Part shown: positions 43,193 to 52,872 of the stretch, in pieces
Layout: each line of letters starts with the position of its first letter
Position numbering within the stretch: the stretch's first letter is position 1
Source: Devosia sp.
GTDB lineage: Bacteria; Pseudomonadota; Alphaproteobacteria; Rhizobiales; Devosiaceae
Assembly: GCF_028290435.1 (NCBI RefSeq)
Contig: NZ_JAQGJV010000027.1
Location: forward strand, 55,218-119,217
DNA: 64,000 bases
Direction of reading: 5' to 3'
Made by a program: the position numbers and the translations under genes
Notes under the pieces: model-generated
Database searches by the model: none
The model's input: only the letters and a program-made list of their open reading frames with translations
What the model was told of the DNA's origin: nothing

Positions 43193-44665
43193 GTGTCATT
43201 GATGTCGACAAGCAGCAGAGGGCGCCGAGGTGTTGGCGATGCAATGACTGCGGCGCTCGCGCGGTCGGGATCACCACGATTGGGGGCGACGCGTTCGCTG
43301 GCCCAGACTGCCCCCCAACCCGAAGTGCCGGCGATTGCGGCTGGAAAAGTCAAACGCTGGCCGCCGCTGCCGGTCCTGGCGTTTCTTGTGGCCATGGTCA
43401 TTCCCTGGCAAATTTACATAGGGTCGGTTCACCTGAGCTGCACGCGCCTGGTGCTGCTTGTCATGCTCGGGCCGGCGATGTGGAAGTGGGTGACCGGCAA
43501 GGCCGGCGGCATCCGTATACCCGACATTGCGGTGCTGCTGTTCATCGCGTGGTGCGGCTTCGCTACTGTCCAAATTCATGGCGTAGACTATGCCTTCCAA
43601 TCTGTCGGCATGCTGTTTATCGAGACCGCGGGGTCCTATTTTCTGGCACGGGCCTATATCCGCACGGAACAAGACTTCTATGCGATGTGCCGGGCGCTGT
43701 TCTGGGTCGTAGCGTGCCTGCTGCCATTCGCGGTCGTTGAGGCGGTGACCAAATCATCGGTGCTCCTCAATTTCTTCGAAAAATTTATGCCGAGCTACAG
43801 TCCCATCGATGCCGAACTTCGCTGGGACATGCGCCGGGCCCAGGTGGTCTTTCAGCACCCGATCCTCTACGGCGTCTTTTGCGGTATCGCCTTCGCCCCG
43901 ACCTTCCTGGTGCTGGGATATCGCAAATCGCTCGCGAAACGCTGGTCAAAAACCGCCATCATCGTGGCCGCGACGTTTTTCAGCCTGTCGAGCGGGCCGA
44001 TGACGGCCCTGGCGCTGCAGGTTGGACTGGTGGGGTGGAATTGGGTGCTCAGGGGCTTTGCCGGCCGCTGGAAGTTGCTGTGGGCAATTCTGGGCTCGAT
44101 GTATCTTGTCGTCTCATTGTTCTCTCGCCAGTCGCCCGCCCAGCACCTGATCAACCTGGTGGCGTTCGACAAAGGGTCCGCCTGGCAGCGCCTGCTGATC
44201 TGGGAGTACGGCTCCGCCTCGATCGCCGCTCACCCGCTGTTCGGGGTTGGCTTCGGCGATTGGCCGCGCATGGACGGACAGACCTCGAGCGTGGACATGT
44301 TCTGGATCATTTCCGCTTTGCGGCATGGCCTTCTCGCCGGAATCTTTTTGGGCATAGCCTATTTGGGCGCGACGATCATGATCGGCTTCAAGCGCGGCTT
44401 GAGCGATTCACAAATCCAGTGCCGAACCGCCTATCTGATCTGCATGGTCGGCTTCTTCGTCGCGGGTTGGACGGTTGATTTCTGGGGCGAGGTCTACACC
44501 GCCTTCTTCTTCATGCTCGGCAGCGGACTCTGGCTGCTGGCCGTCCCCGACAAGGCCGCAATACCGCTACGCGCATCTCGTGTGACATCGACAGAGCCGT
44601 CGCCGCGTGCGCCGCGTCAGTTGATCGTCAACCCGAGGCGCGGCGCCTCGGCACCTCGGCGGTGA
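43193..44665 (+). CDS. O-antigen ligase/Wzy-like polysaccharide polymerase
   Basis: A 490-residue membrane protein with about ten hydrophobic segments. The large periplasmic loop ends LINLVAFDKGSAWQRLLIWE, followed by HPLFGVGFGDWPRM, the arginine- and glycine-rich pattern of Wzy_C/O-antigen ligase family proteins. GTG 43193 was chosen because AAGGA lies 8 bases upstream; ATG 43202 and ATG 43244 are alternatives. It is the only polymerase candidate in the locus, so polymerisation of repeat units at the periplasmic face is the likely job. Confidence 0.85.
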   Translation: MSLMSTSSRGRRGVGDAMTAALARSGSPRLGATRSLAQTAPQPEVPAIAAGKVKRWPPLPVLAFLVAMVIPWQIYIGSVHLSCTRLVLLVMLGPAMWKWVTGKAGGIRIPDIAVLLFIAWCGFATVQIHGVDYAFQSVGMLFIETAGSYFLARAYIRTEQDFYAMCRALFWVVACLLPFAVVEAVTKSSVLLNFFEKFMPSYSPIDAELRWDMRRAQVVFQHPILYGVFCGIAFAPTFLVLGYRKSLAKRWSKTAIIVAATFFSLSSGPMTALALQVGLVGWNWVLRGFAGRWKLLWAILGSMYLVVSLFSRQSPAQHLINLVAFDKGSAWQRLLIWEYGSASIAAHPLFGVGFGDWPRMDGQTSSVDMFWIISALRHGLLAGIFLGIAYLGATIMIGFKRGLSDSQIQCRTAYLICMVGFFVAGWTVDFWGEVYTAFFFMLGSGLWLLAVPDKAAIPLRASRVTSTEPSPRAPRQLIVNPRRGASAPRR

Positions 44666-44671
44666 GCGATC

Positions 44672-45874
44672 ATGCTTGAGCCATCCCGCTCATTGAACTG
44701 CCTCACCTTTTGCAGCCTCCCCTATGCGGGGGTCGGCTGGCCACAAAGCTGCGTGAGCATTCTTGCCGGTTTCGCCGGCACACCCGTGGTGCCGACGCTG
44801 GTCCTGCCACGCAGCCGGCTACCGCTGCCCTGGCCGATAAAAGCGGAGTTTGCGCTGCCCCGGCCTCTGTCGGCGCTTCCCTGGCGGCTGGTGGCGAATG
44901 GGAGCCAAGCCCGCCTGGAGGAGCGGTTTTCCCGGCTCCTGGATGCATCGGACCCCGCGGCGACGGTCGCGTACTTTTGGCCCGGCGCACCGCGCAAGCT
45001 GGTGCAGCGCGCAAAAGCGCGCGGCATTCTCACCGTCCGCGAGATGATCAATACGGCGCAGGCGTCGGCGAAGCCGGCGCTCGATGCCGCCTATGCTCGC
45101 CTTGGCCTGCCGCCGACCCATACGATCACCACGGCGGCGATCGAGGAAGAACTCGCGGAGCTTGCTCTTTACGACCTGGTTTTCGCCTCGAACGCACCAT
45201 GCGAGTCTTCGCTGATCGATGCTGGCGTCAGTGCGGACCGGATATTCCCCACCAGCTTCGGTTGGTCCCCCGCGCGCTTTGAACCCGCAAATACTCTGGG
45301 TGCCGAGCCCCGTCCGGGTTTGGGCAAGGTCAAGGTTCTGTTCGCCGGCTCGATCAGTGTGCGCAAAGGCGTTCCCACCCTCCTCGAGGCGTGGGCGAAG
45401 CTCAAGGCCGATGCCGAACTGACGCTGGTTGGCAGTGTCGAGCCGACGCTGGAGCCGCTACTGGCCAAGGCGGTGGCGGGCGGCTCGGTGCGGGTATTGC
45501 CGTTCACCAGGGACATCGGGGCGCTTTACCGATCACACGATGTGTTTGTTTTCCCCACCGTCGAGGAAGGCGGCCCACAGGTAACCATCGAGGCGGGTGG
45601 CTGCGGATTGCCGGTTATCACCACGCCAATGGGCGCCGCCCGGCTGGTGAAGGACGGGGTCAATGGCATCATCGTGCCGGCCGGTGCGGTAGAGCAACTG
45701 AGCACCGCCATCGCGACCCTGGTATCCAAGCCTGACCTGCGCCAGCTTTATTCCCGGCGCATTGCGGCGGATGCGCAGGCGTTCACCTACGACAGGTTGG
45801 GCGCCGAACGGGCGATGGCATTTGTCGAGCGGCTGCAACGCCGGCACAATTGGGAGGTCGCGAGCTATGCATGA
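44672..45874 (+). CDS. Glycosyltransferase family 4/1 (GT-B)
   Basis: A 400-residue retaining GT-B enzyme. The C-terminal Rossmann domain has LFAGSISVRKGVPTLLEAW and the donor-binding motif FPTVEEGGPQVTIEAGGCG (E-x7-E type). The N-terminal domain carries a Pro-rich segment and ACESS-like acceptor loops. It starts 6 bases after the polymerase stop, and its stop overlaps the FkbM gene by 8 bases. It would add one sugar of the repeat unit at the cytoplasmic face; the donor is unknown. Confidence 0.9.
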   Translation: MLEPSRSLNCLTFCSLPYAGVGWPQSCVSILAGFAGTPVVPTLVLPRSRLPLPWPIKAEFALPRPLSALPWRLVANGSQARLEERFSRLLDASDPAATVAYFWPGAPRKLVQRAKARGILTVREMINTAQASAKPALDAAYARLGLPPTHTITTAAIEEELAELALYDLVFASNAPCESSLIDAGVSADRIFPTSFGWSPARFEPANTLGAEPRPGLGKVKVLFAGSISVRKGVPTLLEAWAKLKADAELTLVGSVEPTLEPLLAKAVAGGSVRVLPFTRDIGALYRSHDVFVFPTVEEGGPQVTIEAGGCGLPVITTPMGAARLVKDGVNGIIVPAGAVEQLSTAIATLVSKPDLRQLYSRRIAADAQAFTYDRLGAERAMAFVERLQRRHNWEVASYA

Positions 45875-46808
45875 AGTCCTGACGCACTTCGAACCGAGCC
45901 CGCCGTCCAAGCTGCGAACGGCTTGGGACAAGCTTCGCTGGGGGATGCGCGCAGTCGGTCCGGGCCGGGTTTTGCAGGGAGCCGCGAGGCTCGCTCTGCT
46001 TCGTGTGCGCCGCCCAAAGCGCTCAGAGGTCAAATTGCGGTCCGGAACCGTGATGGAATTCGACTATCCGAGCCAGTTTCCCCCAATGCTGGTGATGTTC
46101 GGCGATCTGGTTGATCCCGAATTCGCATTCCTGCGCGCCATCGCGCGCCCCGGCTGGACCGTGGTCGACGTGGGGGCCGCGATTGGCCAGTTCACCCTGT
46201 TCGCGGCCAGCCTCGGCGCCAAGGTCCATGCGTTCGAGCCGAGCGGCGCGAACGTTGCGACCCTTGGGCGCAACCTCGAACGCAATGGCGTTGCCGGGCG
46301 CGTTCGCGTTCATCAGGTCGCGCTGTCCAATACGACCGGGGAGGCACGCTTCCAGACGGATGCACGAACGTGGTTGAGCCGGCTGGATCGCTCCGACGGA
46401 GGCGAGCTCGTCCCGGTGCAGCGGCTGAGCGACACCCTGGGGGAGCTCTCCTTGCCCCATGTGTCGGTGCTCAAGATCAACGTATCCGGGTATGAGCCGG
46501 CCGTAATGGAGGGCGCGTGGCGCTTCCTTGAAGAGGGCGGAGCGGACATTCTGGTCCTGCTGCTCGGTCTTGAGTCCCTGCCCTGGTACGAAAAGATCGC
46601 CGGGCTGGGATACCGCTTCTTCTACTATCATCCCCCCCGCAAAACACTGCACGAGGTCACGGCGTTCGATGCGTCCAGCGTGCTCGATCACCGGCCTTGG
46701 CCTGCGCGTCACATTATCGCCGTGCGCTCTGGCGCCATCGATGAGGGCGTGGTTTCCGGTTTGAACATCCGTCCTCTGCAGAATGGGTCCTCCTATGCCC
46801 AACGATAA
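45867..46808 (+). CDS. FkbM-family methyltransferase
   Basis: A 313-residue SAM-dependent O-methyltransferase of the FkbM type. VVDVGAAIGQFTLFAASLG is the SAM loop, HAFEPSGANVATLGRNLE follows, and LKINVSGYEPAVMEGA is the family segment (usually IDVEG, here INVSG). ATG 45867 has GGGAGG 9 bases upstream and overlaps the glycosyltransferase stop by 8 bases. Such enzymes methylate sugar hydroxyls of surface polysaccharides. The variant INVSG differs from the common acidic motif, so activity may differ. Confidence 0.87.
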   Translation: MHEVLTHFEPSPPSKLRTAWDKLRWGMRAVGPGRVLQGAARLALLRVRRPKRSEVKLRSGTVMEFDYPSQFPPMLVMFGDLVDPEFAFLRAIARPGWTVVDVGAAIGQFTLFAASLGAKVHAFEPSGANVATLGRNLERNGVAGRVRVHQVALSNTTGEARFQTDARTWLSRLDRSDGGELVPVQRLSDTLGELSLPHVSVLKINVSGYEPAVMEGAWRFLEEGGADILVLLLGLESLPWYEKIAGLGYRFFYYHPPRKTLHEVTAFDASSVLDHRPWPARHIIAVRSGAIDEGVVSGLNIRPLQNGSSYAQR

Positions 46809-47820
46809 TTTTGGCGAGCCGAGTATCCGAAAGAGCCCGGCGACGCCTCATTTCGTTCGCGCCGGCAGATCGATAATCGGACAGGAGGTGTTGCCACAGG
46901 TTTCGGTGATCCTGCCGACGTATAATCGACTCCGGACGTTGCCCGACGCGATCGGCAGCGTGCTCGCGCAGTCAGTCAGGGACCTTGAGCTCATCGTGGT
47001 CGACGATGCCTCCAGCCAAAATATCGAGGGCCTGGTCCGCAGCATCGGCGATTCCCGCCTCAGATACATACGTCGTCCGATCAATGGTGGTGCCGGTGCC
47101 GCCCGCAACACCGGTCTTTCCCATGCCAGGGGCCGATACATTGCCTTCCAGGACAGCGATGATCTGTGGCTGCCCGGCAAGCTGGAGTTTCAGCTCGCCG
47201 CCTTCGCTGATCTGCCCGGCGAATTCGGCGCCGTTACCGGCCCCAAAATCCTGCATGGTCGCGGCGACTCCGGCCGTTTTGGCGCCGGCCAGGTATGCGT
47301 GACGCCGTCGGCCGCGGGGCGCCTGCCGCGCGATGTCGACCAGGTTGACTGGATTCTGGGCGATAATCGCCTGAGCGTGCAATGCGCCATGTTCAGGTCC
47401 GACTGCATGCCGACACGGCAATGGTTCGATCCGGTTGCGGCGGCCAACGAGGACTATGAATTCGCCGTCCGACTGGCACAGCATGCGCGCATTCTGGAAT
47501 ATGCCGAGCCGCTGGTGCTGGGTGCGATATCGGAGGACAGCATCTCGCGATCGCGGCGGCGGCAGACGCTGGGCGACATCCGGATCATGAAAAACAACCG
47601 GCAATTGCTCCAACGCTATGCGCCACGCAAGGCCATGCTGATGCGCAACCTTGCCCGGTTTCTCCTCAACGACCGCAAGCCGCGTCTGGCGACGAAATTC
47701 CTTCTGGCGAGTGTGGCCCTTGATCCACCGAGCGTATTGACCGTTGTCGACATCGCCATGCGCAAGGTCTTGAGTTCGGTGCGACACCGCGTGGCGACGA
47801 CGCAGCGTTCAACGGCTTGA
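46783..47820 (+). CDS. Glycosyltransferase family 2
   Basis: A 345-residue GT-A enzyme. VSVILPTYNRLRTLPDAI and LIVVDDASSQN open the fold; GAGAARNTGLSHARGRYI and FQDSDDLWLPGKL provide the metal site. It starts inside the methyltransferase gene (ATG 46783, or 46795), so the three genes from 44672 form a coupled set. Its C-terminal 70 residues are basic and may touch the membrane. It is the last plus-strand gene before a convergent oxygenase gene. Confidence 0.9.
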   Translation: MGPPMPNDNFGEPSIRKSPATPHFVRAGRSIIGQEVLPQVSVILPTYNRLRTLPDAIGSVLAQSVRDLELIVVDDASSQNIEGLVRSIGDSRLRYIRRPINGGAGAARNTGLSHARGRYIAFQDSDDLWLPGKLEFQLAAFADLPGEFGAVTGPKILHGRGDSGRFGAGQVCVTPSAAGRLPRDVDQVDWILGDNRLSVQCAMFRSDCMPTRQWFDPVAAANEDYEFAVRLAQHARILEYAEPLVLGAISEDSISRSRRRQTLGDIRIMKNNRQLLQRYAPRKAMLMRNLARFLLNDRKPRLATKFLLASVALDPPSVLTVVDIAMRKVLSSVRHRVATTQRSTA

Positions 47821-47857
47821 TATCTGCAGTGGTGGCATGAGCGGCGCGAGGTAGCGG

Positions 47858-48925
47858 TTATCCCCGGTTCGGCGCCCGCGCGCCGGCGGCCATTCTGCTT
47901 GCCTGTTCTTCGCGAACCCGCTGCGCTTCCTCGTCATAGAGGAAAGACAGGAATGCATACCGGGTACCGCTGGTCAGGGGTGTGACCTCATGCAGCAGCG
48001 AGCAGGAAAAAACCACCGCGCTGCCGACGCCTGCCCGGTAGGTCTTGGGCCCGAACTCCGGAAAGCTCAGATTGCCCCCCTCATAGGCGTCGTTCAGGTT
48101 GAGCGTAACCGCAAATCGCCGATGGGCAACGAGGGGAGCCGTGTTGTCGCGATGGGCGTGGAAATGCCCGCCCTCTGCCGCCTCGTAGCAGCCCACCAGA
48201 TAGCGCTCGATCCGTGTGGTGCGAAACTGAAAAGCCCGGTGAATCATCGGCAATAGCCGCCGCACCAGCAAGTCCCGGCACTGCTGCACGGTTTGCTCGT
48301 TCGATATGTACCAGTCGAGGCGTTTGCGGAATGTAGGGTCGAATTTCTCCACGACCTTTCCGGCATTCTCGACGGCGCCGATCTCGCGTCCACCCTCGGC
48401 TTCATAGGTTTCGATCAGGCTCGCGCAGAACGGCGCATCGAACACCCCGGGCACGATGAGCACCGGGGCGTCGTGGATCTGTGGGGGATGCGTCCGCCGA
48501 GCTTGGATCAATGGCAAAATGCGAGCAGCAATCTGTTCGACACCGGTGGCGATTTCGAGCACTTGAAGGGTTGGGCTCAGCACAAATGCCGTGCAGGAAA
48601 GTAGCTTGGGATCGAGGCCATACCGCTCGGCCACAGCGCCATCCTGGTCGTGTCCGAAATGCCAACCTGTCGTGGCCGCGAATTGCTGAGGAATGCGCTC
48701 CGCTGCAGTGCTCAGGCCGATCAAGATCGCATGGCCCGTTGCGAACACGTCGCCATGTCGGGCAAAGTCGTCCAGCGCCTTTTGCGCCGCGGCATCGCTC
48801 CAAGAGCCGCAAAACAGCAGGACGATGTCACGTCCGGCCAATTCATCCAGGGCAATTCGCCCTCCGGCACCCGAGCGTGGCACCGAAAACCATGGCGCCG
48901 GTTCTCCAACATTGAGGGTCGACAT
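47858..48925 (-). CDS. Peroxiredoxin-like/2OG-Fe(II) oxygenase fusion protein
   Basis: A 355-residue fusion. Residues 1-150 resemble AhpC/TSA peroxiredoxins (NVGEPAPWFSVPRSGAGGR), but the active-site stretch reads LLFCGSWSDAAAQKAL, with no Cys at the peroxidatic position. Residues 175-350 form a prolyl-4-hydroxylase-type double-stranded helix with GGHFHAHRDN (iron His-x-Asp), SLLHEVTPL (distal His) and SGTRYAF (2-oxoglutarate Arg). ATG 48925 has GAGG about 8 bases upstream. Similar fusions exist in other proteobacteria. It may hydroxylate a secreted protein or sugar; the substrate is unknown. Confidence 0.85.
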   Translation of the reverse strand: MSTLNVGEPAPWFSVPRSGAGGRIALDELAGRDIVLLFCGSWSDAAAQKALDDFARHGDVFATGHAILIGLSTAAERIPQQFAATTGWHFGHDQDGAVAERYGLDPKLLSCTAFVLSPTLQVLEIATGVEQIAARILPLIQARRTHPPQIHDAPVLIVPGVFDAPFCASLIETYEAEGGREIGAVENAGKVVEKFDPTFRKRLDWYISNEQTVQQCRDLLVRRLLPMIHRAFQFRTTRIERYLVGCYEAAEGGHFHAHRDNTAPLVAHRRFAVTLNLNDAYEGGNLSFPEFGPKTYRAGVGSAVVFSCSLLHEVTPLTSGTRYAFLSFLYDEEAQRVREEQASRMAAGARAPNRG

Positions 48926-49029
48926 CTCATGCCTCACATGACGGTGGTACGTGGTCGATCTGTCTCCCGAAACCTGGCATTCTATCGTGTCGGGTTTACG
49001 GCCCAAATGGCTGAAACCTGCATCGGTGT

Positions 49030-50586
49030 TTAAGCGCGATCTGCCGCGGGCGCGCTCAGGATAGGCTCGTGCCGCAGCACGGCGCGGATGATCGGGCGCA
49101 ACTGGTTGGGTATCCATTGCTGCGGCACCAGCCGGACAAGCTGCGCCAGCGAAAACCAGCTCCCGATGGCCGTGCCGATCAGCGCCACCACCAAACCAGG
49201 CCAGAATGGGAGCAGTTCAACCGCGAGCAGCACCAGGCCCGTAAGACCCACGAACAGCCCCATGAGCAACAGATATTCTTGCGTCATGCGAAAGCCGCTG
49301 ATCCGACGCACCAGATAATACATCAGCAGGCCATGCCAGGCGTAGAGGGCCACGAATGCGATGCCGGCGCCGGCCAATCCCACGGTGCGCAGCAGGACCC
49401 AGGTTAGTCCGACCTGCAAAACTGCCGCGGCGACCTCGGTCCAGAAGAATATCTTCTGCTTGCCCTTCGCCAGCACGACAAATCCCATTGGCCAGGCGAC
49501 CACCCGCAGCAGCATGCCCAGGCAAAACCAGCGCAAAAGCGGCACGGCATCGGCGAACTGGGTTGAATAAAACACGGCCATAACCAGTGGCGACAGGGCC
49601 AGCGTGGCAAGCAACCCCGGCCCGGCCAACAGGATGCTGACGCGCGACTGCTCGTTGACCATCCGGTTGCAGGCCTCGTCGTCGTTGCTCACCGCCGACA
49701 GGCGCGGATAGAAGTCGGTTCCCATGGACTGAAGAATGAAGCCCACATAGATACCGCCGAGCGCCCAGGCCGCCTGATAGTTGCCCGCTGCCTCGACGCC
49801 GTTCAGCTGAACAATGAAGACCCGGATCACAAATGCCGAACCGGCGGTGAGAAGGCCGCTCGCCATGAAGGCGAAACCGAGTTGCAGCAATAGACGGGTT
49901 TCGGCGGTAAAATCCGACCACGACAGCCTGATCCTTGGCAGTGCGATCTTGCGAGCATACCAGTGGGCGGCTATCCACGAGGTGAGTGCCACGGCGATGA
50001 GCGAGGGGACGATCCCGTCCTCGCCCAGAAAATAGACCAACGGAATGGCCGCCACTGTGTTGAGCACGGCGCCCAAAACCGTCATGCGGGCCAGGTCGCC
50101 GATGCGCCGGTGGCCTTGGATCAGCGCGCTTGGTGCACCGGCGACAATGCGCAACATCAAGGCGAAGCCAAGCAGCGCGACGCCGGACGCGCGCGCTTCG
50201 TTGCCGAATGACAGCGTGGATAGTGGCCTCGCAAAGGCGATCAGCACTCCGGCGCCCAGCGCACCCAGGATCCAGGACGTCAAGCTCAGCACGCGCTCGA
50301 TCCGCGCCACCTTGGCTTTATCGTCACTCGAGACGGATACGGCAACCTGCCTGACCCCGCTGGATTGAACGCCGAACCCCACCATGCTGGACGTGAGATC
50401 CAGCAGAACATTGTAAATCCCGAACAGCGCAATACCGCTGGGACCGAGATAGACGGCCAGCACCTTCAGTCGGATGACCGACATGGCGACATTGACGATC
50501 GAGGACGCGCCGATCAGCGACGTGGATTTGATGATATCGCCGTATCGCGAGTCGGAAGTTCCAGACTCGGTAGTGCCTTTGGCCAC
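49030..50586 (-). CDS. Polysaccharide flippase (Wzx/MATE-like, MOP superfamily)
   Basis: A 518-residue membrane protein with roughly 12-14 hydrophobic helices. IIKSTSLIGASSIVNVAMSV near the N-terminus and KVLAVYLGPSGIALFGIYNV are typical of O-antigen/exopolysaccharide translocases, which flip undecaprenyl-linked repeat units. GTG 50586 was chosen (GAGG 5 bases upstream); GTG 50589 is equally possible, and longer readings need a TTG. It completes the Wzx/Wzy set with the polymerase at 43193 and co-polymerase at 31783. Confidence 0.9.
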   Translation of the reverse strand: MAKGTTESGTSDSRYGDIIKSTSLIGASSIVNVAMSVIRLKVLAVYLGPSGIALFGIYNVLLDLTSSMVGFGVQSSGVRQVAVSVSSDDKAKVARIERVLSLTSWILGALGAGVLIAFARPLSTLSFGNEARASGVALLGFALMLRIVAGAPSALIQGHRRIGDLARMTVLGAVLNTVAAIPLVYFLGEDGIVPSLIAVALTSWIAAHWYARKIALPRIRLSWSDFTAETRLLLQLGFAFMASGLLTAGSAFVIRVFIVQLNGVEAAGNYQAAWALGGIYVGFILQSMGTDFYPRLSAVSNDDEACNRMVNEQSRVSILLAGPGLLATLALSPLVMAVFYSTQFADAVPLLRWFCLGMLLRVVAWPMGFVVLAKGKQKIFFWTEVAAAVLQVGLTWVLLRTVGLAGAGIAFVALYAWHGLLMYYLVRRISGFRMTQEYLLLMGLFVGLTGLVLLAVELLPFWPGLVVALIGTAIGSWFSLAQLVRLVPQQWIPNQLRPIIRAVLRHEPILSAPAADRA

Positions 50587-50589
50587 CAC

Positions 50590-51007
50590 ATCCTCGCCAT
50601 TTTCTTTCAAGGCGTCGAGCCTCTCAAACCTCGGGGCGGTCCACAATCAGCGAAAATGTCTCCTAATAACAAAGACATACACCGAACGATGTAGCCCAGC
50701 GCCGGGGTAGTAATCCTTTTGATGTATCGGAGTGGATACTTGTCGAAAAGTGTTGCCCGTTGATCACATTTCCATCGATATCCATAGGATTCTTGGCTTT
50801 AGGATAATCTTAACCATAATCATCCAAAAACGAATCGACGCTGTTTTTTCGCGATTCATCAATTACTTGCCCTGGCTTCGCTTTTTCGCTTTCGGAATTG
50901 AGGCTGGAATAGGGCGGAAGCGCCGGCCTTTAAGCCTTTCTGGCCTCTCGACAGCCTAATTTTCCGGCCAAACACGGTCCCGTGATAACAACCAAAAGGA
51001 AGATCAG
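50590..51007. other. Non-coding divergent gap (about 418 bases) between the flippase and RTX genes
   Basis: No gene is supported. The stretch 50650-50900 is clearly richer in A and T than its surroundings, as expected of a promoter region. AAGGAAG at 50997-51003 is the ribosome site of the RTX gene. No clear repeat or operator was found. Confidence 0.5.
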
Positions 51008-52855
51008 ATGGCAGTATGGCCAGATGCAACAACCACCGGCGTCCCCGACGGGGTGAAGCTGCTCCCCTCGGGAGACATCGTTGTAACCAAGGCAGGCACC
51101 GTTATCTCGGGGCTCAACATCACGGGCAGCGTCTATATCGACGCGGATAATGTCACGATTCAGAACTGCAAGATTTCCTCGAGCAATTTTGCAGTCGTCC
51201 AGATCAGGGACGGCAGCGACGGGGCCATCGTCAAAAACTGCGAAATCAACGGACTGAATTCCGGCGGCCAGGGTATTACCGGCTACGGCACTTTTGTCGG
51301 CAACGACATCTACGGCGTAGGGGACGGTATCAACGTCACCGGTGACCACGTTCTGATCCAGGACAACTACATCCACGACCTCGGCGGCACTGCGGATTCC
51401 CACTTCGACGGTATCCAGATCGATGGCGGCGTCACCGATATCAGGATCGAGCATAACTCGGTTATCAATGATCACGGGCAGACGGCCGCGGTGATGATCG
51501 ACGACTATTTCGGGCACACCTCGAACGTCGTCGTGAACAACAACCTGCTGACTGGCGGCGGGTACACGATCTACGTCACGGGCCTTGATGGCAACGGTAC
51601 CGAGAACGTGCAAGTCACCAACAATCATATCGGCAAAGGACAGTGGGGCGAAACGTTCTTCTCCGGCGCCAATCCGGTGTTTACCGGCAACATAAGCGAC
51701 GGCAATGCGCTAGAGGCACAGCTTGGTAATCAGGGGCCCTCAACGCCGACGACGCCACCTGTCATCACCCCTCCGGTCACGACGCCACCTGTCACGACGC
51801 CGCCGGCTCAGACGACCGATGGTGCCGACAAACTCACCGGCGATAACGCGAACAATGTGCTCAGCGGCAAGGGCGGTAACGACACGATCAACGGCATGGG
51901 TGGCAATGACACGATCACTGGTGGCGCCGGGTACGACGTGCTCACCGGAGGCGCGGGGAACGACACCTTCGTATTCGGCAGCGCTGCGGATATTGGTGAC
52001 CACACGGGTGCCCGGGACAGCATTACCGACTTCACCCCGGGGCAGGACAAGATCGACCTGTCGGCAATCGACGCCAATAACACTCTTGCGGGCAATCAGG
52101 ACTTTTCGTTTATCGCCGCCAACGATGGCAGCTTTACCAAGACTGCGGGCGAACTGGCCTGGCACACAGACGCCGCTACCGGCCAGACCATCGTCCAGGG
52201 CGATATCGATGGGGACGGAATCCACGATTTCGAGATTGAACTAAAGGGGCTGCTCAACCTCAAGGCGAGCGACTTTATCGGCGCCGGCTCGACGTCGAGC
52301 ACGCCGACCCCGCCCGACAGCGGTTCTTCGACGCCTCCCCCAACGACGACACCGCCAGCCACCGGCTCATCCAGCATGACCGGCACGGCAGGCGTAGACC
52401 GCCTGACAGGCGATGCGGGTAACAACTACCTCGACGGCAAGGCCGGCAATGACACGCTGAACGGCGGCGCAGGGCATGACACCCTCTATGGTGGGGCCGG
52501 GCGCGATGTCATGACCGGCGGCACCGGCAATGACATCTTCCTGTTCAAGGCCGTGTCGGACATGGGCACCACTGCGGCAGCCCGCGACGTGATCAGCGAT
52601 TTCGTCAAGGGGCAGGACAAGATCGACCTGTCAGGCATAGATGCCAATACCAAGGTTACGGGCGATCAAGGCTTCACCTTCCTTGCCGGCGACGATCAGT
52701 CGTTTAGCCACAAGCCGGGCGAGATCGCCTGGCGTATCGATGCTGCCCACAATCAGACAATCGTGCAGGGCGATATCAATGGGGACGGGGTCCACGACTT
52801 CGAGATCCAGCTCACCGGGCAAATCCATCTCAGCAGCGGCGACTTTATTCTCTAG
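51008..52855 (+). CDS. Secreted right-handed beta-helix protein with two RTX/M10-C-type modules
   Basis: A 615-residue protein without a Sec signal. Residues 20-240 have stacked strand-turn repeats (NVTIQNCKISSSNF, DHVLIQDNYIHDL, NVVVNNNLLTGGG) of a pectate-lyase-like parallel beta-helix. A PT-rich linker leads to RTX repeats (GGNDTINGMGGNDTITGGAG) and a serralysin-type C module, then a second linker, more repeats (GKAGNDTLNGGAGHDTLYGG) and a second module ending SSGDFIL, a typical type I export tail. AAGGAAG lies 5 bases upstream of the ATG. It is probably exported by the PrsD/PrsE-like system and may cleave or bind the locus polysaccharide. The catalytic residues are not identified. Confidence 0.88.
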   Translation: MAVWPDATTTGVPDGVKLLPSGDIVVTKAGTVISGLNITGSVYIDADNVTIQNCKISSSNFAVVQIRDGSDGAIVKNCEINGLNSGGQGITGYGTFVGNDIYGVGDGINVTGDHVLIQDNYIHDLGGTADSHFDGIQIDGGVTDIRIEHNSVINDHGQTAAVMIDDYFGHTSNVVVNNNLLTGGGYTIYVTGLDGNGTENVQVTNNHIGKGQWGETFFSGANPVFTGNISDGNALEAQLGNQGPSTPTTPPVITPPVTTPPVTTPPAQTTDGADKLTGDNANNVLSGKGGNDTINGMGGNDTITGGAGYDVLTGGAGNDTFVFGSAADIGDHTGARDSITDFTPGQDKIDLSAIDANNTLAGNQDFSFIAANDGSFTKTAGELAWHTDAATGQTIVQGDIDGDGIHDFEIELKGLLNLKASDFIGAGSTSSTPTPPDSGSSTPPPTTTPPATGSSSMTGTAGVDRLTGDAGNNYLDGKAGNDTLNGGAGHDTLYGGAGRDVMTGGTGNDIFLFKAVSDMGTTAAARDVISDFVKGQDKIDLSGIDANTKVTGDQGFTFLAGDDQSFSHKPGEIAWRIDAAHNQTIVQGDINGDGVHDFEIQLTGQIHLSSGDFIL

Positions 52856-52872
52856 TCGCCACTTCTATGAGC

